NCBI RefSeq assembly: GCF_017639205.1
Contig: NZ_CP071139.1
Coordinates: 5,951,501-6,015,500 of the forward strand
DNA: 64,000 nt
From: Streptomyces nojiriensis
Lineage (GTDB): Bacteria > Actinomycetota > Actinomycetes > Streptomycetales > Streptomycetaceae
Direction of reading: 5' to 3'
Below, piece after piece: positions 8,464-15,911 of this stretch (positions within the stretch are counted from its first letter, which is position 1; every line of letters starts with the position of its first letter). The notes beneath the pieces are model-generated. The model was not told the origin of the DNA, ran no database searches, and was given only the letters and a program-made list of their open reading frames with translations. The translations under genes and the position numbers were made by a program.

Positions 8464-8919
8464 TCAGGGGCCCCCGGATCCGGTCGGCGCCCTGCTCGAA
8501 ATGCCCAGCAGGAGCGGTCCCGTGGGGGATGCCACCAGGTCGTTCACCGTGAGCGGGTCCAGTGCGGCGAAGAAGGCCTCCTGGGCCCGGCGCAGGGCGC
8601 CGCGCAGTACGCAGGCGCCGCGCAGCGGGCAGGGGGTGGTGCCCTCGCACTCCACGACGTCGCCCTCGCCCTCCAGTTCGCGCACCACCGCACCGACCGG
8701 CGCGGCGCGCCCGGCGGCGGTCAGGGCGAGCCCGCCGCCACGGCCGCGCCGGGCCTCGACCAGGCCGAGGTGCTGCAGCCGGGCGACCACCTTGGCGGTG
8801 TGCGTGTAGGGGACCTCCATCGTCGCCGCCACGTCACGGGTGGTCGGGAGGTCCGTTTCCTCGACGGCCAGGCGCATCAGGACGCGCAGTGCCAGGTCGG
8901 TGAATCGGGTCAGCCGCAT
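8464..8919 (-). CDS. nsrR: NsrR, Rrf2-family NO-sensing repressor
   Basis: 151 residues. An N-terminal winged helix (MRLTRFTDLALRVLMRLAVE) is followed by three cysteines spaced C-x5-C-x5-C in CEGTTPCPLRGAC. In Streptomyces NsrR these hold a [4Fe-4S] cluster that reacts with NO and abolishes DNA binding. The start is ATG 8919; an upstream frame continuing to 8988 would run through the operator and is rejected. It lies upstream of hmp on the same strand, and a perfect palindrome at 8936-8958 suggests it represses itself. Confidence 0.93.
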   Translation of the reverse strand: MRLTRFTDLALRVLMRLAVEETDLPTTRDVAATMEVPYTHTAKVVARLQHLGLVEARRGRGGGLALTAAGRAAPVGAVVRELEGEGDVVECEGTTPCPLRGACVLRGALRRAQEAFFAALDPLTVNDLVASPTGPLLLGISSRAPTGSGGP

Positions 8920-8935
8920 GGGGTCACCGTAGGCA

Positions 8936-8958
8936 AACTTGCATCCATGATGCAAGTT
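8936..8958. promoter_or_regulatory. NsrR autoregulatory operator
   Basis: Perfect 10-3-10 inverted repeat with arms AACTTGCATC and GATGCAAGTT, 17-39 bases before the nsrR start. Its length and symmetry match the AT-rich dyads bound by dimeric NsrR. Confidence 0.75.
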
Positions 8959-8981
8959 AGGTCGGCGCGAGGCTCCTGCGA

Positions 8982-9014
8982 GGCTCACGTGTGGCTCACG
9001 CGTGGCTCACGTGT
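8982..9014. repeat. Three tandem 11-bp repeats upstream of eshA
   Basis: Three consecutive copies of GGCTCACGYGT (8982-8992, 8993-9003, 9004-9014), the middle one with C for T at position 9. They lie between nsrR and the encapsulin gene, about 175 bases before its start. An 11-bp period equals one helical turn and is that of heptamer repeats bound by SARP activators, but no SARP gene is in the window. Confidence 0.7.
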
Positions 9015-9188
9015 GGCCGAAACCGATGGGGTGCATGGTGCTGAAGAGGCTCATGAGGGGGATGGGTGACCCCAAAGAGTGCCCCGTGCCCGGACGGAGT
9101 AGTCCCACCCTTTTGTGTAATGGTCCCACCACGTTCCGTGCTGAAAGGCTTCTCCCGCAGATCCATGGAGTGATCGAAAGGGAAAGAC

Positions 9189-10595
9189 ATGTCGGTCCAG
9201 GCGGGTTCCGAGTCCGAGGCCCAGACGCCGCAACGCAGTCTTGGGACGACGGCCGCACGGAACTTGGCAACCACGACCAAGTCCGCGCCGCAGATGCAGG
9301 AGATCACCTCGCGGTGGCTCCTGAAGATGCTGCCGTGGGTGTCCGTGCAGGGCGGCACGTACCGCGTCAACCGCAGGCTGAGCTACTCGGTCGGCAACGG
9401 CGTCGTGGAGTTCGTCAAGACCGGCACCCAGGTCCAGGTGATCCCGGCCGAGCTCGGCGAGCTCCCGCTGCTGCGCGACTACGAGGACCTCGACGTCCTC
9501 GGCGAACTCGCCCGGCGGTGCCGACAGGTCGACTTCGAGGCCGGCCAGGAGCTGACCTCCTTCGGCAGCCCCGCCGACCAGGTCTTCCTGCTCGCCCACG
9601 GCCGCATCGAGCAGATCGGCCCCGGCCCCTACGGGGAGGACGCCGTCCTGCGGACCGTCGCCGACGGCGCGTACTTCGGCGACGACTCCCTCGTCGATGA
9701 AGAATCGATTTGGGAGTACACCGCCCGAGCCGCCACCTCCGGCACCGTGCTCACCCTGTCCCGGCAGGACTTCCAGCTCCTCGCCGACCGGGTCGAGTCG
9801 CTGCGCGCGCACGTGGAGGACGTACGGACCCGGCCCGGCCGGGAGACCAACAAGTACGGCGAGGCCGCGATCGAGCTCTCCGCCGGCCATCAGGGCGAGG
9901 CCGTCCTCCCCGGTACCTTCGTGGACTACGAGGCCCGGCCGCGCGAGTACGAACTCTCCATTGCACAAACGGTCCTGCGGGTCCACAGCCGCGTCGCCGA
10001 CCTCTACAACCACCCGATGAACCAGACCGAGCAGCAGCTGCGGCTCACGGTCGAGGCGCTGCGCGAGCGCCAGGAGCACGAGATGCTCAACAACCGCGAC
10101 TTCGGCCTGCTCCACAACGCCGACTACGACCAGCGCATCCAACCGCACGACGGCGCGCCCAGCCCCGACGACATGGACCAGCTCCTGAGCATGCGGCGCG
10201 GCTCCAAGCTGTTCCTGGCGCACCCCAAGGCGATCGCCGCCTTCGGCCGCGAGTGCAACAAGCGCGGCATCTACCCGGAGTCGGTGGACGTCGGCGGCAA
10301 CCGGGTGCCCGCCTGGCGCGGGGTGCCGATCTTCCCGAGCAACAAGATCCCGATCAGCGACGCCCGCACCACGTCCATCCTGTGCATGCGCACCGGCGAG
10401 GACGAGCAGGGCGTGATCGGGCTCCACCAGCCGGGCATCCCGGACGAGATCGAGCCGAGCCTGTCGGTCCGCTTCATGGGGATCAGCGAGCAGGCGATCA
10501 TCTCCTACCTGGTCACCGCCTACTTCTCGGCCGCGGTGCTGGTGCCGGACGCGCTCGGCGTACTGGAGAACGTCGAGATCGGCCGTTGGCGCTGA
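9189..10595 (+). CDS. eshA: EshA, family 2B encapsulin nanocompartment shell protein
   Basis: 468 residues. This family assembles an HK97-fold icosahedral shell and carries an inserted cyclic-nucleotide-binding-like domain. The N-terminal arm (SLGTTAARNLATTTKSAPQM then ITSRWLLKMLPWVSVQGGTY) is the family signature. The cNMP-like domain spans roughly residues 90-215 (VDFEAGQELTSFGSPADQVF, DGAYFGDDSLVD). Shell sequence continues to the C-terminus (LSMRRGSKLFLAHPKAIAAF, ARTTSILCMRTGEDEQGVIG). ATG 9189 follows AAAGGGAAAG. In S. griseus, EshA affects growth and antibiotic production. The polyprenyl synthase just downstream is the expected cargo. Confidence 0.92.
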   Translation: MSVQAGSESEAQTPQRSLGTTAARNLATTTKSAPQMQEITSRWLLKMLPWVSVQGGTYRVNRRLSYSVGNGVVEFVKTGTQVQVIPAELGELPLLRDYEDLDVLGELARRCRQVDFEAGQELTSFGSPADQVFLLAHGRIEQIGPGPYGEDAVLRTVADGAYFGDDSLVDEESIWEYTARAATSGTVLTLSRQDFQLLADRVESLRAHVEDVRTRPGRETNKYGEAAIELSAGHQGEAVLPGTFVDYEARPREYELSIAQTVLRVHSRVADLYNHPMNQTEQQLRLTVEALRERQEHEMLNNRDFGLLHNADYDQRIQPHDGAPSPDDMDQLLSMRRGSKLFLAHPKAIAAFGRECNKRGIYPESVDVGGNRVPAWRGVPIFPSNKIPISDARTTSILCMRTGEDEQGVIGLHQPGIPDEIEPSLSVRFMGISEQAIISYLVTAYFSAAVLVPDALGVLENVEIGRWR

Positions 10596-10600
10596 CCGCC

Positions 10601-11644
10601 GTGAACGCCATCGCGACCGGTGAGGGCCAGGACGCCGCGGCCCTGCTGGAACGGACGAGAGAAGCGGTCGACCCGCAGCTGCGCCACACGGTCGAGAGCC
10701 TGCCGGGTCATATGCGGCGCGTGGCGATGTACCACTTCGGCTGGGAGCACGAGGACGGCAGCCCCGCCGACGGCGGGGCCGGGAAGGCCATCCGGCCGGC
10801 CCTGGTGCTGGCCGCGGCCCAGGCCCTGCGCGGTCCCGGGGCCGGCCCGGCCGAAGAGGCGGTACGGGCGGCGGCGGCCGTGGAGTTGGCGCACAACTTC
10901 ACGCTGCTGCACGACGACATCATCGACAAGGACGTCCGGCGGCGGGGCCGGCCCACGGCCTGGACCGTCTTCGGGACGCCGGACGCCATCATCACGGGCG
11001 ACGCGATGATGGCGCTCGCGCTGCGGCTGCTCGCGGAGGACCCGCATCCGGCCGCCGCGGCGGCCTCGGCCCGGCTCGCGGCCTGTGTCATCGAACTGTG
11101 CGCGGGCCAGCAGGCGGACTGCGCCTTCGAGCAGCGCCCGCAGGTCTCGCTCGACGAGTGCCTGGCCATGGCCACGGCCAAGACCGGGGCACTCCTGGGC
11201 TGCTCGTGCGCGCTGGGCGCCCTGTACGCGGGGGCCGGGCCGGACGAGGTCGACGCCATGGACGCCTTCGGGCGGGAGGCCGGGCTGGCCTTCCAGCTGA
11301 TCGACGACCTGATCGGCATCTGGGGGGACCCCGGGCACACCGGCAAGCCCGCCGGGGCCGACCTGATCGCCCGCAAGAAGTCCCTCCCCGTCGTGGCCGC
11401 CCTCACCTCGGACACCGCGGCGGGGAAGGAGCTGGCCGAGCTGTACGCGGGCCCCATGACCGGGGACGACGTACGCCGGGCGGCCGACGCGGTGGACCGG
11501 GCCGGCGGGCGCGACTGGGCGCAGGCCCAGGCCGCGGACCGGATGGGGCGGGCGGTCCAACAGCTGTCCCGGGCCGTTGCGGACCTCGGAGCGGCGGGCG
11601 GGCTGCTGGCGCTCGCGGAGTTCGTGACGCGCCGTACGAGATGA
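10601..11644 (+). CDS. Polyprenyl diphosphate synthase, probable encapsulin cargo
   Basis: 347 residues of trans-isoprenyl diphosphate synthase, condensing isopentenyl diphosphate with an allylic primer. The first aspartate-rich motif is LLHDDIIDKDVRRRGRP and the second is FQLIDDLIGIWGD; GKAIRPALVLAAAQAL is the substrate-binding signature. GTG 10601 (VNAIATGEGQ) is chosen; a TTG at 10586 overlapping eshA is possible. It begins five bases after eshA ends, so the two are cotranscribed. Family 2 encapsulin cargos are usually loaded through a disordered segment, and here no long N-terminal extension is visible. Chain length of the product is unknown. Confidence 0.87.
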   Translation: MNAIATGEGQDAAALLERTREAVDPQLRHTVESLPGHMRRVAMYHFGWEHEDGSPADGGAGKAIRPALVLAAAQALRGPGAGPAEEAVRAAAAVELAHNFTLLHDDIIDKDVRRRGRPTAWTVFGTPDAIITGDAMMALALRLLAEDPHPAAAAASARLAACVIELCAGQQADCAFEQRPQVSLDECLAMATAKTGALLGCSCALGALYAGAGPDEVDAMDAFGREAGLAFQLIDDLIGIWGDPGHTGKPAGADLIARKKSLPVVAALTSDTAAGKELAELYAGPMTGDDVRRAADAVDRAGGRDWAQAQAADRMGRAVQQLSRAVADLGAAGGLLALAEFVTRRTR

Positions 11645-11687
11645 GGGCGCGGGGGGCGCGAGCAGATCCGGGGAGCCCGAGGGGGCG

Positions 11688-11725
11688 AGGCCTGTTCCGG
11701 TACCGCACGGTGCCGGAACGGGCCT
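11688..11725. terminator. Hairpin terminator after the encapsulin operon
   Basis: Imperfect stem AGGCC-T-GTTCCGG paired with CCGGAAC-G-GGCCT around a 12-base loop, 44 bases after the polyprenyl synthase stop. It has no U-tract. Confidence 0.65.
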
Positions 11726-11792
11726 TACCGCATGTCCGCGTCAACTCTAGGATCGCTCACGGTTGTTGACGCGTGAGTGAAGGGTGTGACCA

Positions 11793-12386
11793 GTGGCGCT
11801 GGAGATACGTCAGGCGGATCAGTCGGACCGGGACGCCGTGGCGCGGCTGCTCGACGAGGCCTTCCGGACCGACCCGGTGAGCAGCTGGGTCTTCCCGGAC
11901 CCGGAACACCGGGCCGCGGTGCACGGGAAGTTCCTGGGCGTCTTCGTGGACGTGGCCCTGGAGGAGGGCCGGATCGACTACGCCGTGGACGGGTCGGCGG
12001 CCGCGCTGTGGCTGAGGATCCCGGCGGGGGTTCCCGAGGGTGAGGACGAGGTCCCGGCGAGGATGCGGGCCGTGGCGGACCCGGACAACGAGCGGTGCGA
12101 GCTGGTCGGGCGCCTCACGGGCGCGGTGCACCCGACGGCGGAGGAGCACGAGTACCTGCTGATGATCGCGGTCGCCCCGGGCCGGCAGGGGCAGGGGCTG
12201 GGGAGCGAGCTGATCCGGCCGGTGCTGGAGCGCTGCGACCGCGAGGGCGTGCCGGCGTACCTGGAGGCGAGCAGCGAGCGCAGCAAGGGGCTGTACGAAC
12301 GGCTCGGCTGGGAGTTCACGGGGGAGGCGGTACGGCTTCCGGACGGGCCGCTGATGTGGCCGATGTGGCGCAAGCCGCGCGGCTGA
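11793..12386 (+). CDS. GNAT family N-acetyltransferase
   Basis: 197 residues of the acetyl-CoA-dependent acyltransferase fold. The acetyl-CoA pyrophosphate loop is IAVAPGRQGQGLGSELI near residue 135, followed by LEASSERSKGLYERLGWE, the last helix typical of the family. The start is GTG 11793 after AGGG. The acceptor substrate is not recognisable. It stands alone, with a poly-C run and no clear promoter motif before the next gene. Confidence 0.85.
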   Translation: MALEIRQADQSDRDAVARLLDEAFRTDPVSSWVFPDPEHRAAVHGKFLGVFVDVALEEGRIDYAVDGSAAALWLRIPAGVPEGEDEVPARMRAVADPDNERCELVGRLTGAVHPTAEEHEYLLMIAVAPGRQGQGLGSELIRPVLERCDREGVPAYLEASSERSKGLYERLGWEFTGEAVRLPDGPLMWPMWRKPRG

Positions 12387-12500
12387 GAGCCGCGGTCCCG
12401 CCCCCCCCCAGGGGGGATATCCCTTGCGTAACCACTACAGGCGAAGTACTTTGCATGATGTGCCCCGGTGCGGTGGCGCTGCCCAGTGGAAGAGAATCGC

Positions 12501-13082
12501 TTGCGCAAGCTCACGTACTTCATCGCCGCGTCCGTCGACGGGTTCATGGCGGACCCGGACGGGGACGGCGACTTCTTCAACGACTACCTGGACCCCGAGT
12601 ACCTCGGATACCTCACGACCGAGTACCCGGAGACCCTGCCGACCCACGCTCACGAGATGTTCGGCGTCGACATCTCGACGGCCCGGCGCTTCGACGCGGT
12701 CGTCATGGGACGCGGCACCTACGACCCGGCCCTCAAGGCGGGCGTCACGAGCCCGTACGCCCACCTGAAGCAGTACGTGGCCACGCGCTCGATCGCGGTC
12801 ACCCCCGACCCGGCGGTCGAGCTGATCAGCGGGGACGTGGCGGCCCGGGTGCGGGAGCTGAAGGCCCGGGACGGGCTCGGCATCTACCTCTGCGGAGGTG
12901 CGGACCTCGCCGCCCAGCTGGTCGAAGAGATCGACGAGTTCGTGATCAAGACCTACCCGGTCCTCACCGGGAGCGGGATGCCCCTCACGCGGGCCGGCTT
13001 CGCCCGGCGCGACCTGGAGCTGACCGGCGTCAGGACCTTCGGCGGCGGGCAGGTCGTGACCACCTACGCGCGGGGGCGCTGA
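12501..13082 (+). CDS. Dihydrofolate reductase family protein (RibD C-terminal fold)
   Basis: 193 residues. The fold binds NADPH and is shared by RibD reductase and DHFR, but family members of this size are mostly uncharacterised. It opens LRKLTYFIAASVDGFMADPDGD and has FDAVVMGRGTYDPAL and the glycine-rich IYLCGGADLAAQL. The start is a TTG at 12501 with GGAAGAGA five bases upstream; the family nearly always begins at this RKL(T/V)Y motif. The in-frame GTG at 12468 is less likely. A run of C bases precedes it at 12402-12410. Confidence 0.8.
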   Translation: MRKLTYFIAASVDGFMADPDGDGDFFNDYLDPEYLGYLTTEYPETLPTHAHEMFGVDISTARRFDAVVMGRGTYDPALKAGVTSPYAHLKQYVATRSIAVTPDPAVELISGDVAARVRELKARDGLGIYLCGGADLAAQLVEEIDEFVIKTYPVLTGSGMPLTRAGFARRDLELTGVRTFGGGQVVTTYARGR

Positions 13083-13118
13083 CCCGCCGAACGCACGGAA
13101 CCGGCCTACCGTGGAGGT

Positions 13119-13322
13119 ATGGCCGGTGAACAGCATCACCACGCGCACGAGACGGTGGCCCCGCAGGCCGGGCACGAACAGCAGACGTGCCCGGCGTGCG
13201 GGCGCCGCGTCGACACGGTGGTCAGGCGGCGCAAGTCCCTCGGGATCTTCATCCCCGTGTGGGGCCGGGGTCCCTGCCGGAACCCCGACTGCCCCGATTA
13301 CGCGGATCCCGAGGAGCGGTGA
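13119..13322 (+). CDS. Small zinc-ribbon-like protein
   Basis: 67 residues. The N-terminus is His-rich (MAGEQHHHAHE), followed by CPACGRRVDTVVRRRKSLG and CRNPDCPDYADPEE, two Cys pairs able to hold one zinc. The function is unknown. ATG 13119 is six bases after a TANNNT box (TACCGT, 13107-13112), so the message is probably leaderless; a GGAGG overlapping this spacer is too close to act as Shine-Dalgarno. It is convergent with snapalysin, two bases apart. Confidence 0.7.
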   Translation: MAGEQHHHAHETVAPQAGHEQQTCPACGRRVDTVVRRRKSLGIFIPVWGRGPCRNPDCPDYADPEER

Positions 13323-13324
13323 CC

Positions 13325-13993
13325 TCAGCCCTTGGCGGCGAGATCCTTCGCACCGAGACCGGAGGCGAAGCCGTTGGCCCAGAGCTGGTTGACCCGTGCC
13401 CGCTCGGCGGAGTTCGGGTTGGCGTTCTGGCACGAGGTGCCCGGGCCGCCACCCGACATCAGCTCACTGCACGGACCCGAGTAGTGGTCCGGCAGGCCCA
13501 GCACGTGGCCGGTCTCGTGCGCCGTCACCCGGGTGGAGTTGTACTGCTGGTTCTGCCGGTAGTCCAGGAAGATGTAACCCCGGCCGTGCCCGTCCGTGCT
13601 CGCGTACGAGCCACGTGAGTCATTGCCCTCGCGGTACGAGAAGTTCCCGCCCGAGGACACCTCCTGCAGCTTCACGTTGGACACCGAGCTGTTCCAGATC
13701 TGCGTGGAGCGGGCTATCTGGCTGCGGAAGCTCGGGGCACTGCGGGTGTTGTACGTGACGGTCACGGCCAGGGCGCCCGGGTTCGCGGCGCGCTGCTCGG
13801 CGACCGAACGCTGCACGGCCTCGAAGAAGGCGCGGTTCGCGGCGTCGTTCTCCGGCGAACGCTCGTACGCGGCGTAGCTCACGGCGTTTCCGACGGGAGC
13901 GGGCGCGGCGGTGGCGGTGGGGACGACACCAAGGGCGGCGGCGAGGCCGAGGCCGACGGTCGTGGCCAGCATGGCCTTACGGGAGTGGCGCAT
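13325..13993 (-). CDS. snpA: Snapalysin, secreted small neutral metalloprotease (M7)
   Basis: 222 residues. A signal peptide covers residues 1-30 (KAMLATTVGLGLAAALGVV, cleaved near ATAAPA). A pro-region follows, then the mature protease, an extracellular zinc endopeptidase that prefers aromatic P1' residues. The zinc site is HETGHVLGLPDHYSGPC, the snapalysin form of HExxHxxGxxD with aspartate as third ligand. Two Cys pairs are available for disulfides. ATG 13993 follows AGGAG. The divergent LysR gene at 14203 is the expected activator, as with snpR/mprR in other Streptomyces. Confidence 0.92.
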   Translation of the reverse strand: MRHSRKAMLATTVGLGLAAALGVVPTATAAPAPVGNAVSYAAYERSPENDAANRAFFEAVQRSVAEQRAANPGALAVTVTYNTRSAPSFRSQIARSTQIWNSSVSNVKLQEVSSGGNFSYREGNDSRGSYASTDGHGRGYIFLDYRQNQQYNSTRVTAHETGHVLGLPDHYSGPCSELMSGGGPGTSCQNANPNSAERARVNQLWANGFASGLGAKDLAAKG

Positions 13994-14088
13994 GTGGGGG
14001 AGCTCCTACTCGTCCGGTGCGGTGGGGGGTGGTCTTTCGAACCGGAGTCTGCGGGAGCACAAGTGCCCGGCGGATGATGTCACTCCCC

Positions 14089-14105
14089 GATAACGCGGAC
14101 CTATC
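14089..14105. promoter_or_regulatory. Candidate LysR operator between snpA and its regulator
   Basis: Inverted repeat GATA-N9-TATC containing a T-N11-A core, in the 209-base divergent region. This fits a LysR activator box for snapalysin and possible autoregulation. Confidence 0.5.
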
Positions 14106-14190
14106 AGGGAGATTTCGGCAGCCCAACTAGCGTGAGAATGGCGGGATTCGGGGGGCTATCGGTGGCTGGTGCGGTCAGCAGTGACCGGCC

Positions 14191-14196
14191 TACCCT
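14191..14196 (+). promoter_or_regulatory. -10 box of leaderless LysR gene
   Basis: TACCCT ends six bases before ATG 14203, the same arrangement as at 812 and 13107. Confidence 0.5.
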
Positions 14197-14202
14197 CAGG
14201 GC

Positions 14203-15138
14203 ATGGAGCTTGAGGTCAGGCACCTGCGCGCGCTGTGCGCCATCGCCGACGCCGGAAGCCTGCACAAGGCCGCCCGGCAACTCGGCGTGAGCCAACCCTC
14301 CCTGACGACCCAGCTGCGCCGCATCGAACGGGCCCTCGACGGCGAGCTGTTCCTGCGCGAGCGGACCGGCTGCCGGCCCACCCCCTTCGGCCGGACCGTG
14401 CTGGGCCGGGCCCGCCCGCTGCTCGCCGAGATGGCCGCGCTGGTGGCGGAGGCCCGCGAACTGGCCCACGCCTCACGGCTGCGCATCGGCTCCACGGCCA
14501 GCAGCGCGCTGCCGGGCTGGCTGCGGCGGATCCACCGGCGGCTTCCGGACACCGAGACCTCGCTCGTGGTCGACGTCTCCGCGAACGCACTGCTCAGGAT
14601 GGTCGCCGCGGGACAGCTGGACGTGGCGTTCGTGCACGAGGTGGAGGGCAGTCCGCTGCGGGTGCCGCCCGGGCTGCAGATGCACGTACTGATGGAACGG
14701 GAACCCCAGTTCGTGTCGATGTCCCGGGACCATCCGGCCGCCGGGCAGGCCGTGGTCTCCTTACGGGACCTGGCCGCCGACCGCTGGATGGTCGACCCTT
14801 CGGTCGACGGCGAGTGGGACGGCCTCAGACGCGTCTTCGCCGGCGCCGGACTCGACCCGCCGGTGCTGCACGCCGACTACCACACGGCGACCTCGCTGAT
14901 CATCTCCGGCGAGGCGGTGGCCCCGTGCCAGCCGACCTCGGGGCCGCGCGAGGACATGGCGATCCGGCCGCTCTGCGGGGACCCCCTCGCCGTGCGCCTG
15001 CTGCTGGCCACCAGACCGGGCGCGCACGCCGAGGTCTACGAGGACCTGCGCGCCGCCTATCGCGAGGCCGCCCTGCGGACGCCCCCGTACCGGGCCTGGC
15101 TCCACCACCACGCGAGCCCGCTGCTGGAGGCGGCGTAG
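14203..15138 (+). CDS. LysR-family regulator, probable snapalysin activator
   Basis: 311 residues. The N-terminal winged helix is ELEVRHLRALCAIADAGSLH with recognition segment ARQLGVSQPSLTTQLRRIE. A periplasmic-binding-like effector domain follows from about residue 90 (LRIGSTASSALPGWL). Its position back to back with the M7 protease matches the snpA/snpR pair, in which the LysR protein is needed for protease transcription. The effector is unknown. Confidence 0.85.
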   Translation: MELEVRHLRALCAIADAGSLHKAARQLGVSQPSLTTQLRRIERALDGELFLRERTGCRPTPFGRTVLGRARPLLAEMAALVAEARELAHASRLRIGSTASSALPGWLRRIHRRLPDTETSLVVDVSANALLRMVAAGQLDVAFVHEVEGSPLRVPPGLQMHVLMEREPQFVSMSRDHPAAGQAVVSLRDLAADRWMVDPSVDGEWDGLRRVFAGAGLDPPVLHADYHTATSLIISGEAVAPCQPTSGPREDMAIRPLCGDPLAVRLLLATRPGAHAEVYEDLRAAYREAALRTPPYRAWLHHHASPLLEAA

Positions 15139-15219
15139 CCGGGCCCGTACGGGCGCTCGCCTAGGCTGTCCCCTCCGGGGGCCGGGGTCTGACCGGCCGT
15201 CCACCGCTCCGCGGTGGAC

Positions 15220-15233
15220 GTGACGCAGGTCAC
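15220..15233. promoter_or_regulatory. Candidate Crp-type site upstream of the ECF sigma gene
   Basis: GTGACGCAGGTCAC, a 5-4-5 palindrome fitting GTG-N6-GNCAC, the motif reported for Streptomyces Crp. It lies 62-49 bases before the sigma start. Confidence 0.45.
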
Positions 15234-15281
15234 GGGAACTCCGCCCCGGGTGCCGGACAGCCCACAGGAGTGACGACAGAG

Positions 15282-15911
15282 ATGCGAACCCGGGTGCGGT
15301 CCGGGGATCCGGACGCCTATGCGGAGCTGTTCGACAGCTACGCCCGCACCCTCTACAACCATGCCTTCCGGATGACCGGCGACTGGGCCGCCGCGGAGGA
15401 CGTCATGTCGGCCGCCTTCATGGAGGCGTGGCGGCTGCGCGGCACGGTCGACGCCGAGGGCGGCTCGCTGCGGCCCTGGCTGCTGGGCATCGCCACCAAC
15501 CTCGCCCGCAACCACTGCCGCAGCAACCGCCGCTACCGGGCCGCCGCTGCCGCCGCCACGGCGGCGGCCGGTGCCGCGTCCGTGCCCGACCACGCCGAGG
15601 AGGTGGCCGGCCGGCTGGACGACCGGCGGCAGATCGCGGCCACGCTCGGGCAGTTGAGCGCGCTGCGCCCGCCCGAGCGCGAAGTCCTCCTGTTGTGCCT
15701 GGGCGAAGGCCTGGAGTACGCCGAAGCCGCCCGAGTCCTCGGCATCCCGGTCGGAACGGTCCGTTCCAGGCTGTCCCGGGCCCGTACGAAGCTACGCAAA
15801 CTCGCTGAAACAGAACTGAAGAAGAAAAAGCGGGAACCCGCGGCTCGGCCCCGACAGACATATGGCGACCGCACGAACACGGTCCGGTCCGCACAGGAAG
15901 GAACCCGATGA
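15282..15911 (+). CDS. ECF-type RNA polymerase sigma factor
   Basis: 209 residues. Region 2 is seen in AYAELFDSYARTLYNHAFRM and TGDWAAAEDVMSAAFMEAWR. Region 4 is in LSALRPPEREVLLLCLGEGL and EAARVLGIPVGTVRSRLSRA, and the protein ends with a basic tail (ELKKKKREPAARPRQ). ATG 15282 is taken, with AGGAG eleven bases upstream; GTG 15270 in the same frame is the alternative. Its stop overlaps the next gene by ATGA, so the downstream membrane protein is co-translated and is the natural candidate for a cognate regulator. Confidence 0.85.
   Translation: MRTRVRSGDPDAYAELFDSYARTLYNHAFRMTGDWAAAEDVMSAAFMEAWRLRGTVDAEGGSLRPWLLGIATNLARNHCRSNRRYRAAAAAATAAAGAASVPDHAEEVAGRLDDRRQIAATLGQLSALRPPEREVLLLCLGEGLEYAEAARVLGIPVGTVRSRLSRARTKLRKLAETELKKKKREPAARPRQTYGDRTNTVRSAQEGTR

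Noticed and set aside
8982..9014. CRISPR or microsatellite
   Set aside because: Three 11-bp units without spacers; more like a regulator array.
9051..10427. 458-codon - strand frame opposite eshA
   Set aside because: Antisense of the encapsulin; no motifs.
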